A stretch of 64,000 nucleotides of DNA from assembly GCA_964017125.1 (NCBI GenBank), contig OZ024908.1, positions 57,570,402-57,634,401 on the forward strand. Direction: 5' to 3'. Source of the stretch: Flabesymbios commensalis (Eukaryota; Annelida; Polychaeta; Terebellida; Flabelligeridae). A program made the translations under genes and the position numbers. Below, in pieces: positions 54,901 to 64,000 of this stretch. The notes under the pieces were generated by a model, which had not been told where the DNA came from, made no database searches, and was given only the letters and a program-made list of their open reading frames with translations. Position 1 is the stretch's first letter. Every line of letters starts with the position of its first letter.

Positions 54901-55207
54901 CACAATACTAACTAATCACAGCATAATCCAACTTTATGTCTCTGTGCACGAATATTAGAAGCAGTGCAGTGAGTCAAATCCCACCCCCCCATCGCCTAGT
55001 ATAGGCCTACTTCTGTAGACATTCTTGATATATCTCAGCGGTGAATTAGCTGTGTGGGGGGTCCAATCCCGGCAGCCGCCAGTCATGTCAGTAGGGTGGT
55101 GCGAGGGAATTATGCCTCCCCGATTTTTAGGCTACCCCTTAAAGCTATTATGATCATGTGTCATTTTGAAAGTATGTGTATGTTTATGCCTATGACTGAG
55201 GAATACA
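54901..55207. other. Unassigned spacer
   Basis: No gene seen; GGTCCAATCCCGGCAGCCGC near 55060 resembles a pol III B box but lacks a matching A box. Confidence 0.4.
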
Positions 55208-55465
55208 CAGGGGCGGATTCAGCTTTTCATTGACGGGGAGGGGGTTAAAACATGACAAAGGAATATTTCACTGTAAGGGGTCTGGCGCCCCCGGAGAAAT
55301 TTTTGATTTTCAAAGGCTTTTCCCTGCAATCTAAGGGCATAATGGGAACTGTTCGTCCCTTAGTATATCACCAGCCCATGAGGAAACCCTTAAATGAGAT
55401 GATAATGATTTTCCGAAAGGGGAGTGGGGATCACGTCCTTCCCCCCCCCCTTTGATTCTCCCATG
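55208..55465. mobile_element. CAGGGGCGGATTCAG-type element (hAT-like), one end clear
   Basis: CAGGGGCGGATTCAGCTTTT at 55208 followed by a G-rich stretch is a common left end of short hAT-like elements. A C-rich tract (55440-55452) suggests the right side, but no matching CGCCCCTG end is present. Confidence 0.5.
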
Positions 55466-55931
55466 ACACATGTGTATCAATAAAAAGCATTTACATTTCA
55501 TGCTACATGAAAACAAATGTTTCTTTTTCTAGCTGACAGACTTTAAAAAATGATTGATTGATGATTTTGTGTAGCTCTATATGCCCTCCGTCGAATCATT
55601 TTGCTTATAAAGAGAGGAAAATAGATTTGCGCATCATAATAGAAAGTTCTTGCATTCGGTGTCATAGGAAATATCAGCAGGGCTGTAGCCTGGAGCAGAA
55701 TACATGGGGAAGCTGGGGGTGGGGGGGGATGGGGGTCAGGATTGTCGGTTGAGATTGGTAATAATAGTAATTCAGGCGAAAATATTACAAAAATAAAGCT
55801 TTCAAAAATTTTGAAAATTCCAGAGGGCCAGCTGACTCTCTACACTCATTCTCAGTGTTCTGCCTAATGGTACACTGCCCACCGTAGACACTGCTACCTC
55901 GGGGTGGGTGTAGACAGACACCTGTGTGGAG
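55466..55931. other. Unassigned spacer
   Basis: No gene seen; G-rich tract near 55710-55735. Confidence 0.4.
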
Positions 55932-56040
55932 CCCAGCAAACGCCAGGATTTGATCCAATGTTGTTTCAATATTGGCCCACCGCCAACGGCGCTAGACCAA
56001 CATTGACACAACATTGGGTCAAGTCTTCGTGTTTGCTGGG
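55932..56040. mobile_element. Palindromic CCCAGCAAACA MITE, best preserved copy
   Basis: Begins CCCAGCAAACGCCAGG and ends CTTCGTGTTTGCTGGG. Arms GATCCAATGTTGTTTCAAT and ATTGACACAACATTGGGTC, tip CCGCCAACGGCG. It is 109 bp, folding end to end. Confidence 0.9.
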
Positions 56041-56250
56041 AGAGCTGTCCGCATTTTGATACACGCGTGACGTCTGTGTCTGGCTGGAACATACTACACA
56101 GTGCTCTGTGTACCTAATGGTGGCAGTGTACTATTGTATGCCATTAGATGATTTAACAATTTTTCAAACTAGTCACAATGCTAATGCAGCCACAAACGTC
56201 TATCACAAAACACGAAACAATGACAATGTAAAGTGTTTATTCATTAAAGT

Positions 56251-56645
56251 CTATGACACAATTATCTGGAGCGCATGCTTCTCGTCGATTTCCCCGTTAA
56301 TTATGAACCGATTTTCTTCAAATTTTGCACAGGACATTTGAAACTCATGTCCTAACATCGGTAAAAATTCGCGAATTTGTGTTCAAAATTCCAAAAGTTA
56401 GACCATTTGACATGTAATAAAATTTCAGAATTAGTGTAATGGGTTTATAGAGTGACATCATATTGTCAATTTACTACATGTTAAATGGTATAACTTTTAT
56501 AATTTTAAATATAAATTCACGATTTTTTTTACCGATGTTAGGACATGACTTGGAAATGTCCTGTACAAAATTGTATAACAATCGGTTGATAATTGACGGA
56601 GAAATTGACGAAAAGCATGCGCTCCAGATAATTATTGTGTCATAG
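56251..56645. mobile_element. 395-bp foldback MITE
   Basis: The left end CTATGACACAATTATCTGGA then GCGCATGC is matched by the inverted right end GCATGCGCTCCAGATAATTATTGTGTCATAG. Arms continue through GACATTT...CATGTCCTAACATCGGTAAA. The core GTGTAATGGGTTTATAGAGT and TTACTACATGTTAAATGGTA is shared with the 11969 element. Confidence 0.9.
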
Positions 56646-57386
56646 TCTTCAAACTTTGAACCAAAGTTTGTCAAAAGTCTTCGATAAGAAATGACCAAAA
56701 TGTGAACCTTTCGCTCGCAGGGGGGTCGTACGACAGTCCACATGCTCTTATTCTACATTACATTCCAGACTATAGACCGCCATCTCCTTGAGGACAGAGC
56801 GTGAGATGGTCCTTAAACTAGTTGACCTAATAGCAAGACGATATGCCAGCTTATTCTACAATGTTCAAGTATATTATTAACACTAGGCCTATAGGCTAGC
56901 TTACAGCACAGCGCCGTGGCAGGCCCGGATTTTGGCTATTACATGTATTAGGCCCTATAGTCACTCCCAGTAGGGTCTGTAACAGCGAGAATGAAGTCTT
57001 TATGATTCTAGTAACAAATTCCTGATGACTGTAACGCAAACTTGGTGATAGGCTACGCAAAAGTGGTGATAGTTTTGTTTACAGTGTGACAACAGACAAA
57101 CTGATGACGGCTTAAAATAGCCAGAAAACACATGATTTAGCAATTAAATTATACAAACATGTATAAGATATAGTTGTCCGCGTCTCCGTGTACAAAATAA
57201 CATGACATATGTAATAATCAATTGTTTTGCAAATATCATGCTGATATGGTCGTTTTATGTTGTTGTTTGTTTATGATAATCAAAAATAAAGATTGTAAGT
57301 ATTACTCTATAATGTTATCTGTTATAATGGTTGTCTGTTATACTGGTGTTTATTAGTTATCATCGTCAAAATAGTCAAAATAGGGC

Positions 57387-57695
57387 GGGGGCCCTAGGGT
57401 AGTGGTTAGCACCGCTGCCTTTCACGCCAGAGTCCGGGGTTCGGTTCCCGGTCTCGGCGGTTTGAAAGAAGCAAAAATGTTTCTTCCCCATCCACGTGTG
57501 AAAGTCAGTATTGTGGGGAGCCTCCGTGACCGAGAGGTAGCGTGCTCGGCCTCAGACCGCCGGGGCTCGAATTTCGAATCCTGTGTCTGGAGGACAGTGT
57601 CATCTCTATCATCTCACCAGCCTCAGGAGGTTCTCCTGGCCCAGTTTAGCCTATATGTGCACAAAGGTGGCCTAAAGCCCGATTCATTTCATTTA
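57387..57695 (+). mobile_element. Composite (dimeric) tRNA-derived SINE, family B copy 3
   Basis: The first head reads GGCCCTAGGGTAGTGGTTAG then GGGGTTCGGTTCCCGGTCTC (A and B boxes). The second head reads GAGCCTCCGTGACCGAGAGG then AGACCGCCGGGGCTCGAATT. The tail is TCTGGAGGACAGTGTCATCT ... GGCCCAGTTTAGCCTATATG ... TTCATTTCATTT. It is the most complete copy in the window. Confidence 0.9.
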
Positions 57696-58039
57696 TTTCA
57701 AAATAGTGAAATACAATAAATGAATGTAACAAAGTCTTAGTGATAGTGTAACAAGGTCTTCCTGATAGTCTTTGTTTATGTCACACAGTCTGTATGATAA
57801 CGTTTACCTTGAAAATAGGATCACAAGAAAGGATGTATCCATTATTGTCATGGAAAGTTTGGTGTTGCAATAAAAGTGCTCAGACACACCATTATAAAAC
57901 ACTCTGAAAAAAGTTGACTGCTTTGGCCTACCCTGTCAACAGCAAACAAATTGAAATACAAAGCATAACGTTTTGAAATATGTGAATGTGATGAGACGTG
58001 TGGTGTCGCTCAAGCCCATGCCTTGGTCACATTTCACAA

Positions 58040-58192
58040 ATTGGGCCTTCCCGGGCAGTTCCCGGGCTGTCTTCGGCCGTTTTTTGGCCGTCCCGCACGG
58101 GACCCGGAGGGACCCCGACCGGGTGCCGTCCATTTTTTCACCCCACGCGGGCCCCCCTTTTCTACCTATCAAGCCTGTAAACAGGCCCCTGT
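58040..58192. repeat. GC-rich block with short CCCGG/CCGGG palindromes, copy 1
   Basis: GCCTTCCCGGGCAGTTCCCG, GGCCGTTTTTTGGCC and GTCCCGCACGGGAC form a string of short palindromes in sequence far richer in GC than its surroundings. A similar block lies at 59195-59490. Confidence 0.7.
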
Positions 58193-58200
58193 CGGGATCC

Positions 58201-58351
58201 AGGGGCGTGCGCAGCTTTCCGTCAAGGGGAGAGGGGGGTCAAGAGGTAAAGTTTTGAAAAATATGGGGGTTCCCTGGAAAATTTTAAAAATCTGCAGCTC
58301 AAGGGGGGGGGTCAGGACCCCTCTGACTCCCCCCCCCCTGTGCACGCCCCT
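58201..58351. mobile_element. Short hAT-like MITE, 151 bp
   Basis: Ends AGGGGCGTGCGCAG and CTGTGCACGCCCCT are inverted. Flanks CGGGATCC (58193-58200) and GCGGATCC (58352-58359) match at 6 of 8 positions, consistent with an aged 8-bp target duplication. The interior has G-rich and C-rich tracts typical of this MITE type. Confidence 0.75.
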
Positions 58352-58822
58352 GCGGATCCGCCAGGGAAACGGGGACCATTGTATGATTTCCAGGGGGATA
58401 CACAGGTACAGAGAGACGCATTTATCAATGTTCAATCAATCAATCCATCAATTAATTAATCAACCAATTTAGCCTGACTTGAATCAACTTACATCACAAA
58501 ATGTATACAAGTAGCCCAGTCTTTTATTTTCCTTACATTTGTGGATATCAATTGAAAGGCCAACACTGTGCAAAATTTCGTGGATCAGCCACGGATCTAT
58601 CCTGATAAAAAAATTGAAGTAGGCTTATTCGTGGTTTTAGACCCTGTAAAAGGATATTGCCTGTAACCAGGTAACGGGCTTTTAGAGCCAACAAGGCGGG
58701 ATTACATGTGTCTATATTTCTTGCTCTAGAAGCAATGCCACAAGGCTAATTTTGTAACGGTCTCGGGCTGTTGCAAGCCTAATATAAGCCCGAGTCCAAC
58801 TAAGTAACTATTGTCAGCAGTG

Positions 58823-59107
58823 TGAATATTGCTTTGCTACGCTTTCTGCACACTCATGGCAATATCAAGACATAAAGAAGCCCAAAGTCAGCCTATACTC
58901 TACTCTTATCGAATAACTTCAAGGGTTCTTTATAGTGCACAGTACCATAGACAGCACTGTACACTCCAGGCCTTTGAACAGTTTGGAGCACAAACCTATA
59001 TGTATATTATGCACAACCTCGATGACGAACCTCCCACCCGACCGAGATGCAAACCCAGTACCTCTGCGTTTCGAGCCACAACTGGACCGAATGAGCCATC
59101 GGGGAAA
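58823..59107 (-). mobile_element. tRNA-derived SINE, family A copy 2
   Basis: Matches 27236-27525 over its length in the same orientation (GAATATTGCTTTGCTACGCT ... ATAGTGCACAGTACCATAGA ... GAATGAGCCATCGGGG). The B box is worn, so this copy is probably silent. Confidence 0.85.
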
Positions 59108-59194
59108 TATTATATTGTCAGCAGCTTGCATCTCCTCCAGAATGTGTTTTAATAAAAAAACCCCACAATAATTAGGGACACGCTCCTATATATA

Positions 59195-59490
59195 CCCTTG
59201 CCGGGACTCCTGAGAGGCCCTGCAGGAACGCTGCCGATGTTTTGGCGGTGCCCGGCCGATATCCCTTACACCTTACGGCCCCCCGACCGGTTCCCGTGAC
59301 GGATACTTGCGGGCCCCGGTAAGGCTTTCAGAGAAATGAGGACAAGTCTCTTTCGATAGCCGGGCCGCGCCCGCCGGGACCCGCTAGAACGGCAGAATAT
59401 CTGTAAAACACGATTTTATCATGACCACAGTATACAGTGCCCGGGGCCCGCCAGGGACTAAGATACCAGCCGCGCCCCCTGCTCGGACGG
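59195..59490. repeat. GC-rich palindromic block, copy 2
   Basis: Rich in CCGGGACC, GGCGGTGCCCGGCCG, CCGACCGGTTCCCG and GGGCCCCGG words, like 58040-58192. It may be the other side of one interrupted GC-rich element split by the SINE at 58823 and the MITE at 58201. Confidence 0.6.
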
Positions 59491-59594
59491 GGCCCTGGCT
59501 AATTGTGACCTAAGCATATTAACCAGGATAATTTGCAGCTAAGTTTCGACCCTACTCGGCTCGGTTGGTTGTCTTAAAAAAAAGCTAGTAAACA

Positions 59595-59879
59595 ATGAAA
59601 TGTGACAGTAGAACGATTGGACGCGAACATTCAAAAGAGTTTGATGAAGTGACTGCAGATTTGAATGAATACAAGCTGGAAGAAATTAGGAAACATTTAA
59701 ACAAACTTTTACCTCTCATCACCAAACGTATGACAGAGCACAATCTTTTGGAACAGTTTTATTTTAATATGGTTTGCTTTGGTAGCTTTGATGTTAACCA
59801 CATTGCATCACAGCTTTTCTGTGATGTTGTAAAATTCAATAAATCACATTATTGTAGCACGCGGTTCACAAGGATGTAA
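59595..59879 (+). CDS. Unknown 94-codon ORF
   Basis: The frame runs from ATG (context ACAATGA, adenine at -3) to TAA. It has a mixed, coding-like composition with a likely helical, charged segment (EYKLEEIRKHLNKLLPLITK, about residues 27-46) followed by FYFNMVCFGSFDVNHIASQL. I do not recognise the family. An AATAAA (59840-59845) lies near its end. It sits inside the 56951-60729 inverted-repeat element, so it could be a captured exon or a worn transposon protein. The single open frame could also be chance. No splice partner was found. Confidence 0.3.
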   Translation: MKCDSRTIGREHSKEFDEVTADLNEYKLEEIRKHLNKLLPLITKRMTEHNLLEQFYFNMVCFGSFDVNHIASQLFCDVVKFNKSHYCSTRFTRM

Positions 59880-60114
59880 AACAATTCTGGTCAATCAGTC
59901 TACATCTTTTTCATGCAAAGTTTATGCGTTTCGTGGGAGTAGGGCTACTCTACGGTGCTTCGAATATGACTATGGGAAAGCTCGCACCGGTATATAGATA
60001 GAAATCGGAGGTCTAGATGCTGTACTGACAAGGACAGATTCGCAGCGATGTCTGTTTGATCCAGGAAAATGCTGGATGAACTTGCACAGGATAATTCCAT
60101 ATCTGCGATAATCA

Positions 60115-60260
60115 AACAGACTTCGTTACATTATCATCAAGACTTTGCTACACTATCATCAATACTTTGTTACTTTATCATCAAGACTTGGTTACAATTT
60201 TGACAAGACTTTGTTACACTATCATGAAGACTTTGTTACTCATTCCATTACTATCATCAA
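60115..60260 (-). repeat. About 27-bp tandem repeats TCATCAAGACTTTGTTACAC
   Basis: About five imperfect units ATCATCAAGACTTTGTTACA. The inverse phrase AACAAAGTCTTAGTGATAGT is at about 57729-57775. These are the subterminal repeats of the 56951-60729 element. Confidence 0.85.
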
Positions 60261-60942
60261 GTTTGTGTTACACAAAGTGAAAAATATAACTGGATTCGCA
60301 TTTTTTCAGCCCTAACACATCACACAACAAAGTTTATTACATATAATTAGTCTTATACTTCTAACCCACTGCTATATCGATATAAATCAGAGATCTCTGC
60401 TGTGTGCCGACCAGCAATCACAATTTAATAGGGTGCTTACACAACAGCCTAAACGGGAGTGTATCGCAATCACAGGGTTGTGAAATATTCGTTGACATGG
60501 CAACATACATTGATGCATGAGATTGTGTTAGTTTGATGATGGTTAGAGACTGTTATTCGTGTAAAAAAACAGACCAAACTTAACTTGCTCTTCATTCTGT
60601 AGTACAGGATCATCAAGTTTGCGTAGCCTATCACCAAGTTTGCGTTACAGTCATCGGGACTTTGTTACTAGGATCATAAAGACTTCACTCTCGCTGTTAC
60701 AGACCCTACTGGGAGTGATAGTGTAGGCCATATAGCAGAACGTCATAATTATATTATATTCCTGTATATAGGGCCTAGCAGTTATATATGCCTACACTAT
60801 CACTTTAGGCCTAACGTTAGTGTGATTATAGGTGGTGTGATTAGGGGTCTATAAATAGCACAACGGTGGCATGACAATTGACTGGGAACATGCCTCCATC
60901 TTGCGGCACAGTGCTGAGCCATATGTCTCAACTTTAAGTATA

Positions 60943-61241
60943 ACTACAAAACTGCTTTTTTGATTGACTTTGTGTTCAACATACTGAATACTGAATGCAA
61001 TTATTAATTCCTGGGCTGCATCAATTTTTCAGAAAGTTGGGGAAAATAGTCGGATCATAGCGGCCATCTTTAATCTTTTTTCGTCAAATTATGAACTTGT
61101 CACCCTGATATCTACAAAACTGCTATTTCGATTCACTTTGTGTTCAACCTAGATCAACTGGATGCAAGTATTAATTTCTAGGCTGCGTCAATTTTTCAGA
61201 AAGTTCGGGATAATATTCGGGTCATGGCGGCAATCTTTAAT
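60943..61241 (+). repeat. Two-copy direct repeat, period about 168 bp
   Basis: CTACAAAACTGCTTTTTTGA (60944) and CTACAAAACTGCTATTTCGA (61112) each lead to CTTTGTGTTCAAC, TCAATTTTTCAGAAAGTT and GCGGCCATCTTTAAT or GCGGCAATCTTTAAT. It is related to the CAAGATGGCCGCC repeats. Confidence 0.8.
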
Positions 61242-61799
61242 GAGAATGCGGGAATAGTGTTACATGTCAGGTCAATTTATTTGAGTTCAACTTATAATTG
61301 TTTAAATATATGCACGACAGTGACTGTTTCATACAGAGAAAAATACCATTGAGGACAGTTAAAGTGCTGCTCGTGGCAACAGTCATGTTGTTAGTAGCTG
61401 CCGCTATTATTAGGCTAGCTAGGATCCAGCTCGGGCTAAGACAGTGGTGTGATAGGTAACTGGTGTTGTGCGGGATCCGTCCCTCCAGGGATACCTGACT
61501 TAAAGGTGTGGTCAACTGTCAAAATTCGCGGGACAAGGGTCCCCCAGAAGGCAATAGTGCCCGTGGGTAGGCCAAGGCCCTATTCCATAATAATACTAGA
61601 TATGCGTTTCCTACCCAAAGCCTCATTAAGAGCAAGTTCTCAAATCACAGCAAGTTCATATATACTTGAGCGACATCTATGAGTTAATAATTCAAAGCAC
61701 TTTGCCCTTGCCCCTACTTGGTCGCTGGCTTGCAAACAAACTGACTGTATTACTGTGGGGATTTGCAAACTGATTGACCCCATAAGCTTGTATTGACAC
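61242..61799. other. Unassigned spacer
   Basis: No gene seen. The ORF at 61449-61682 has no recognisable domain. Confidence 0.4.
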
Positions 61800-61907
61800 T
61801 CAGTAAACACAAAACATTTTTATGACTTCATGCAATGTTGGACCAATGACGAAAACGTTGCGCCGACGTTGTATAAATGTTATACAAATGTCTTGTGTTT
61901 GCTGGGA
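61800..61907. mobile_element. Palindromic CCCAGCAAACA MITE
   Basis: Left CAGTAAACACAAAACATTTT and right CAAATGTCTTGTGTTTGCTG are inverted. Tip region has GACGAAAACGTTGCGCCGACGT. Confidence 0.8.
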
Positions 61908-61929
61908 GCTGCAGGAGGACTTTCTCTCA

Positions 61930-62022
61930 AACATTTTACATTTATTCAATGTTGGTTCAATGTTGGGCCAGCGTCGCAGACATTGACCTAGCATTAAAAC
62001 AACATTGGATCCGTGTCTCGTT
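61930..62022. mobile_element. Palindromic MITE, second copy in tandem
   Basis: TTCAATGTTGGTTCAATGTT and AACAACATTGGATCC arms around CCAGCGTCGCAGACATTGACC. The outer CCCAGC end is missing on the left. Confidence 0.7.
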
Positions 62023-62263
62023 TAAGTAGTATCTTGTAATCAGTTCAGTGGCTATATTAATGCCACAATCTGTACTCAATAGGCAACTGTTAGCCTACAC
62101 TTGACCGTCCCAGGCATGCGCATTTTGCAATAGAACACTAGTTTAATCTGGACTGATGCCACATACATTATGAACTCAGCCTCACAGGTGTGTATATGGG
62201 ACGTCACAGTTTGCGCGTCCAAATAATTAAATTTAATGAATAAATCGTTTTCTCCCTATCGTA

Positions 62264-62540
62264 CTGTGCACTACATGCACTATAAAGAACCCTTGAAAAA
62301 GTCATTCGAAATGTGCAGAGTGAGTGAGTGAATATTGCTTTATGTTGCTTTCTGCACATATGAGGCAATATCGCGACAGAAAGAAGCCCGAAGCCGGGAC
62401 TATGATCTTACTTTTATTTCGAAAGACATCAAGGGTTCTTTATATTGCACAGTACCATAGACAGTACACTGCACACTCCAGGCCTTCGAACAGTTTGGAG
62501 CCTTATGTGCAGAAAGCGACGTAAAACAATATTCACCCAC
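62264..62540. mobile_element. Rearranged SINE A fragments in foldback order
   Basis: From 62327 GTGAATATTGCTTTATGTTG matches the start of the SINE A copies at 27236 and 58823. GTGCAGAAAGCGACGTAAAA then ATATTCAC at 62509-62536 is the inverse of that start, and ACTATAAAGAACCC at 62278 is the inverse of GGGTTCTTTATA at 62434. Two or three SINE pieces in opposite orientations thus form a hairpin. Confidence 0.75.
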
Positions 62541-64000
62541 TCTCTCAACAAATTATTTCTTTGAGCTCGATAGGAAAAACAATAATTCTTTCATCGTTTT
62601 ATTATGTCATGGATTATTTGCTTTATTTGCCTTTCTTCACACATCATTAACGTGTGTTAGATAACGCCCTCTCTAACTCCTTGTAAATTGTGACAACAAA
62701 TCACTTCCAGCAGCTTGACTGAATTTTTCCTCCGAATCAAAAGACCTGGCTGGCTTTCCAATTTCCAACGGAATTTGTTCCTGCACAGCACAGTAGGGCC
62801 TCAACCTATTCCTATCAGACTAGACGCAAACATATAAAATGTAATAATTTTTTTTAAAAATTTAAAGTCATTCAAGTTATCTAGCTCCATATTAAAAAAA
62901 AATATTATCAGATTTGATAATAAAAGAAGCCTTACCAATTAATACCGTATCATCAGCAAATATGACGAAATTAAAACAATGACTGCTACAAAAATGCATA
63001 TCACACCAATGACACGCACTGGATTACAGATGCATAGTAATTAATGCATTCAATAACATTATCATACTGTTGAATTTTCATGATATGTTTTACCAGCTGT
63101 TTTACCAGCCTTCGGTTTTGAGATAAGCATGCCTTGTTTATTTTGACATGCTTTATTTTTGTCATGCTGTGGTTTTGAAATGCTGTGTTTTCCAATTATT
63201 TGTTTCTTTGTGTTTATAATGTGTTTTATGATACCACGGTTTTATCTATCTGATGCCAATTCTGAATTTAAATAACTCAAGACAAGTTATCACGCTCGGG
63301 AAATTTTTCTGAACCCCCTCCCCTTTTTAGCACTTGAATCAGATACCAAAATGGTAAAACTGATTATCTCACATTTCATTTTCTAATAGGCCGACAAGAA
63401 AATGATAACAAATGAGATTGAAGAATAATATCATTTTCGGTTGTGTCCTGCAGAAGAACAACAGGTCATCTCAAGGCCAAGTGAAGATCACATCAAAGTA
63501 ATTCCAGTGTCAAATTCAGACCAAAATAACAAAAACAGCCCATTTCCGTATTAAGTTACATATGTTGACGCATGCAAAGAATATGAATCACTGCCAACGA
63601 CAAATTAATAATGTGATACAAGAAAGGTGTATTCAAAATGAGTATCAATATCTATATAAATTCGGCTTGCCCATTCCAGTAGGCTTAGAACCCCCTTGAG
63701 GTAATCTCAAGTTCAATTAAGGTAATTTAAACATCATCTCGAGGTAAAATCAGGAAACAAACACAGCCTTGGTCAGATTTTTGGTATGTGTTCTTGTAAA
63801 GTGTTGCTCAACACTTACCATTCTTGGTGATTATATTACAGAATTTTATTCCATAGACTGATTTCACTTGCATTAACCCATTCATTTAGTTGGACTACTC
63901 TGTGTCATTGTATCTGTGATATGTGTATGATTTTGTCAAGACAACAATGAAAATAGCAGGCTTGGGTGTACCGATTTGTTTAATTCTGATTAAAGATTTA
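62541..64000. other. AT-rich stretch without recognisable gene
   Basis: No ORF, SINE head or inverted repeat that I can support. Minor repetition of TTTTGACATGC/TTTTGTCATGC words near 63140-63165. Confidence 0.45.

Larger units (their letters stand above)
56951..60729. mobile_element. 3.8 kb inverted-repeat element with subterminal tandem repeats
   Basis: The left arm (56951-57060: GTCACTCCCAGTAGGGTCTG, TAACAGCGAG, AAGTCTTTATGAT, GATGACTGTAACGCAAACTT, GGTGATAGGCTACGCAAA) is matched in inverted order by the right arm (60617-60729). Inside each arm are tandem words of GTAACAAAGTCTTsmTGATAG type: 57725-57775 and, inverted, 60115-60260. The interior carries the composite SINE (57387-57695), GC-rich blocks, a SINE A (58823-59107) and the ORF at 59595-59879. 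Confidence 0.75.

Noticed and set aside
58023-58472. 149-codon plus-strand ORF
   Set aside because: It runs through the GC-rich palindromic block and the hAT-like MITE, where stops are rare for compositional reasons; other frames are open too.

Overview
This 64 kb window looks like intergenic, repeat-saturated DNA from a marine invertebrate, most likely a deuterostome such as an echinoderm or hemichordate. The signs are AT-rich composition, abundant TAGGCCTA-type words, BEL/Pao, piggyBac and Jockey/CR1-like debris, tRNA- and 5S-derived SINEs, and foldback elements with tandem-repeat arms like the TU elements of sea urchins. The species call is an inference from this repeat content; no ribosomal or mitochondrial marker is present to settle it.

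Only one convincing intact protein-coding gene is visible: a two-exon ATP-grasp enzyme gene on the minus strand (25284-26286), with TATA box, initiator ATG, a 109-bp intron and a 296-codon terminal exon. The intron falls exactly after the ATG. The protein resembles the DcsG-like ATP-grasp ligases of bacteria and fungi, so an origin by horizontal transfer with a captured promoter/5' exon is possible.

Layout. 0-6 kb: palindromic MITE debris and a broken BEL/Pao fossil (minus strand) with internal coding-length repeats. 6.3-6.9 kb: 3' end of a LINE. 7.3-8.5 kb: fossil of a multicopy family marked by an F-H-x-L-T-G-C-D-T motif. 9.3-11.6 kb: a second BEL/Pao gag fossil into which a 1.3 kb element with a perfect 8-bp target duplication has inserted. 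11.8-13.7 kb: foldback structure with inverted 16-bp minisatellite arms. 17.5-20 kb: foldback element carrying a nested, decayed piggyBac with TTAA target sites. 20-24 kb: LINE fragment, 5S-derived sequence, and nested TTAA hairpin MITEs. 25-27 kb: the ATP-grasp gene and a SINE. 29-35 kb: three unrelated tandem arrays (about 180, 42 and 142 bp). 36.8-38.8 kb: second copy of the GCDT-motif family. 38.9-46.4 kb: inverted-repeat structures and minisatellites. 47.8-53.4 kb: foldback with ATCCACGGATA arms whose right arm was tandemly triplicated. 54-62.5 kb: SINEs, MITEs and a 3.8 kb terminal-inverted-repeat element enclosing one unknown 94-codon ORF. The last 1.4 kb is featureless.

Nothing here forms an operon-like or pathway-like gene set. 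The visible biology is transposon accretion: repeated nesting of inverted-repeat elements, each with its own short tandem unit, around one small metabolic gene.
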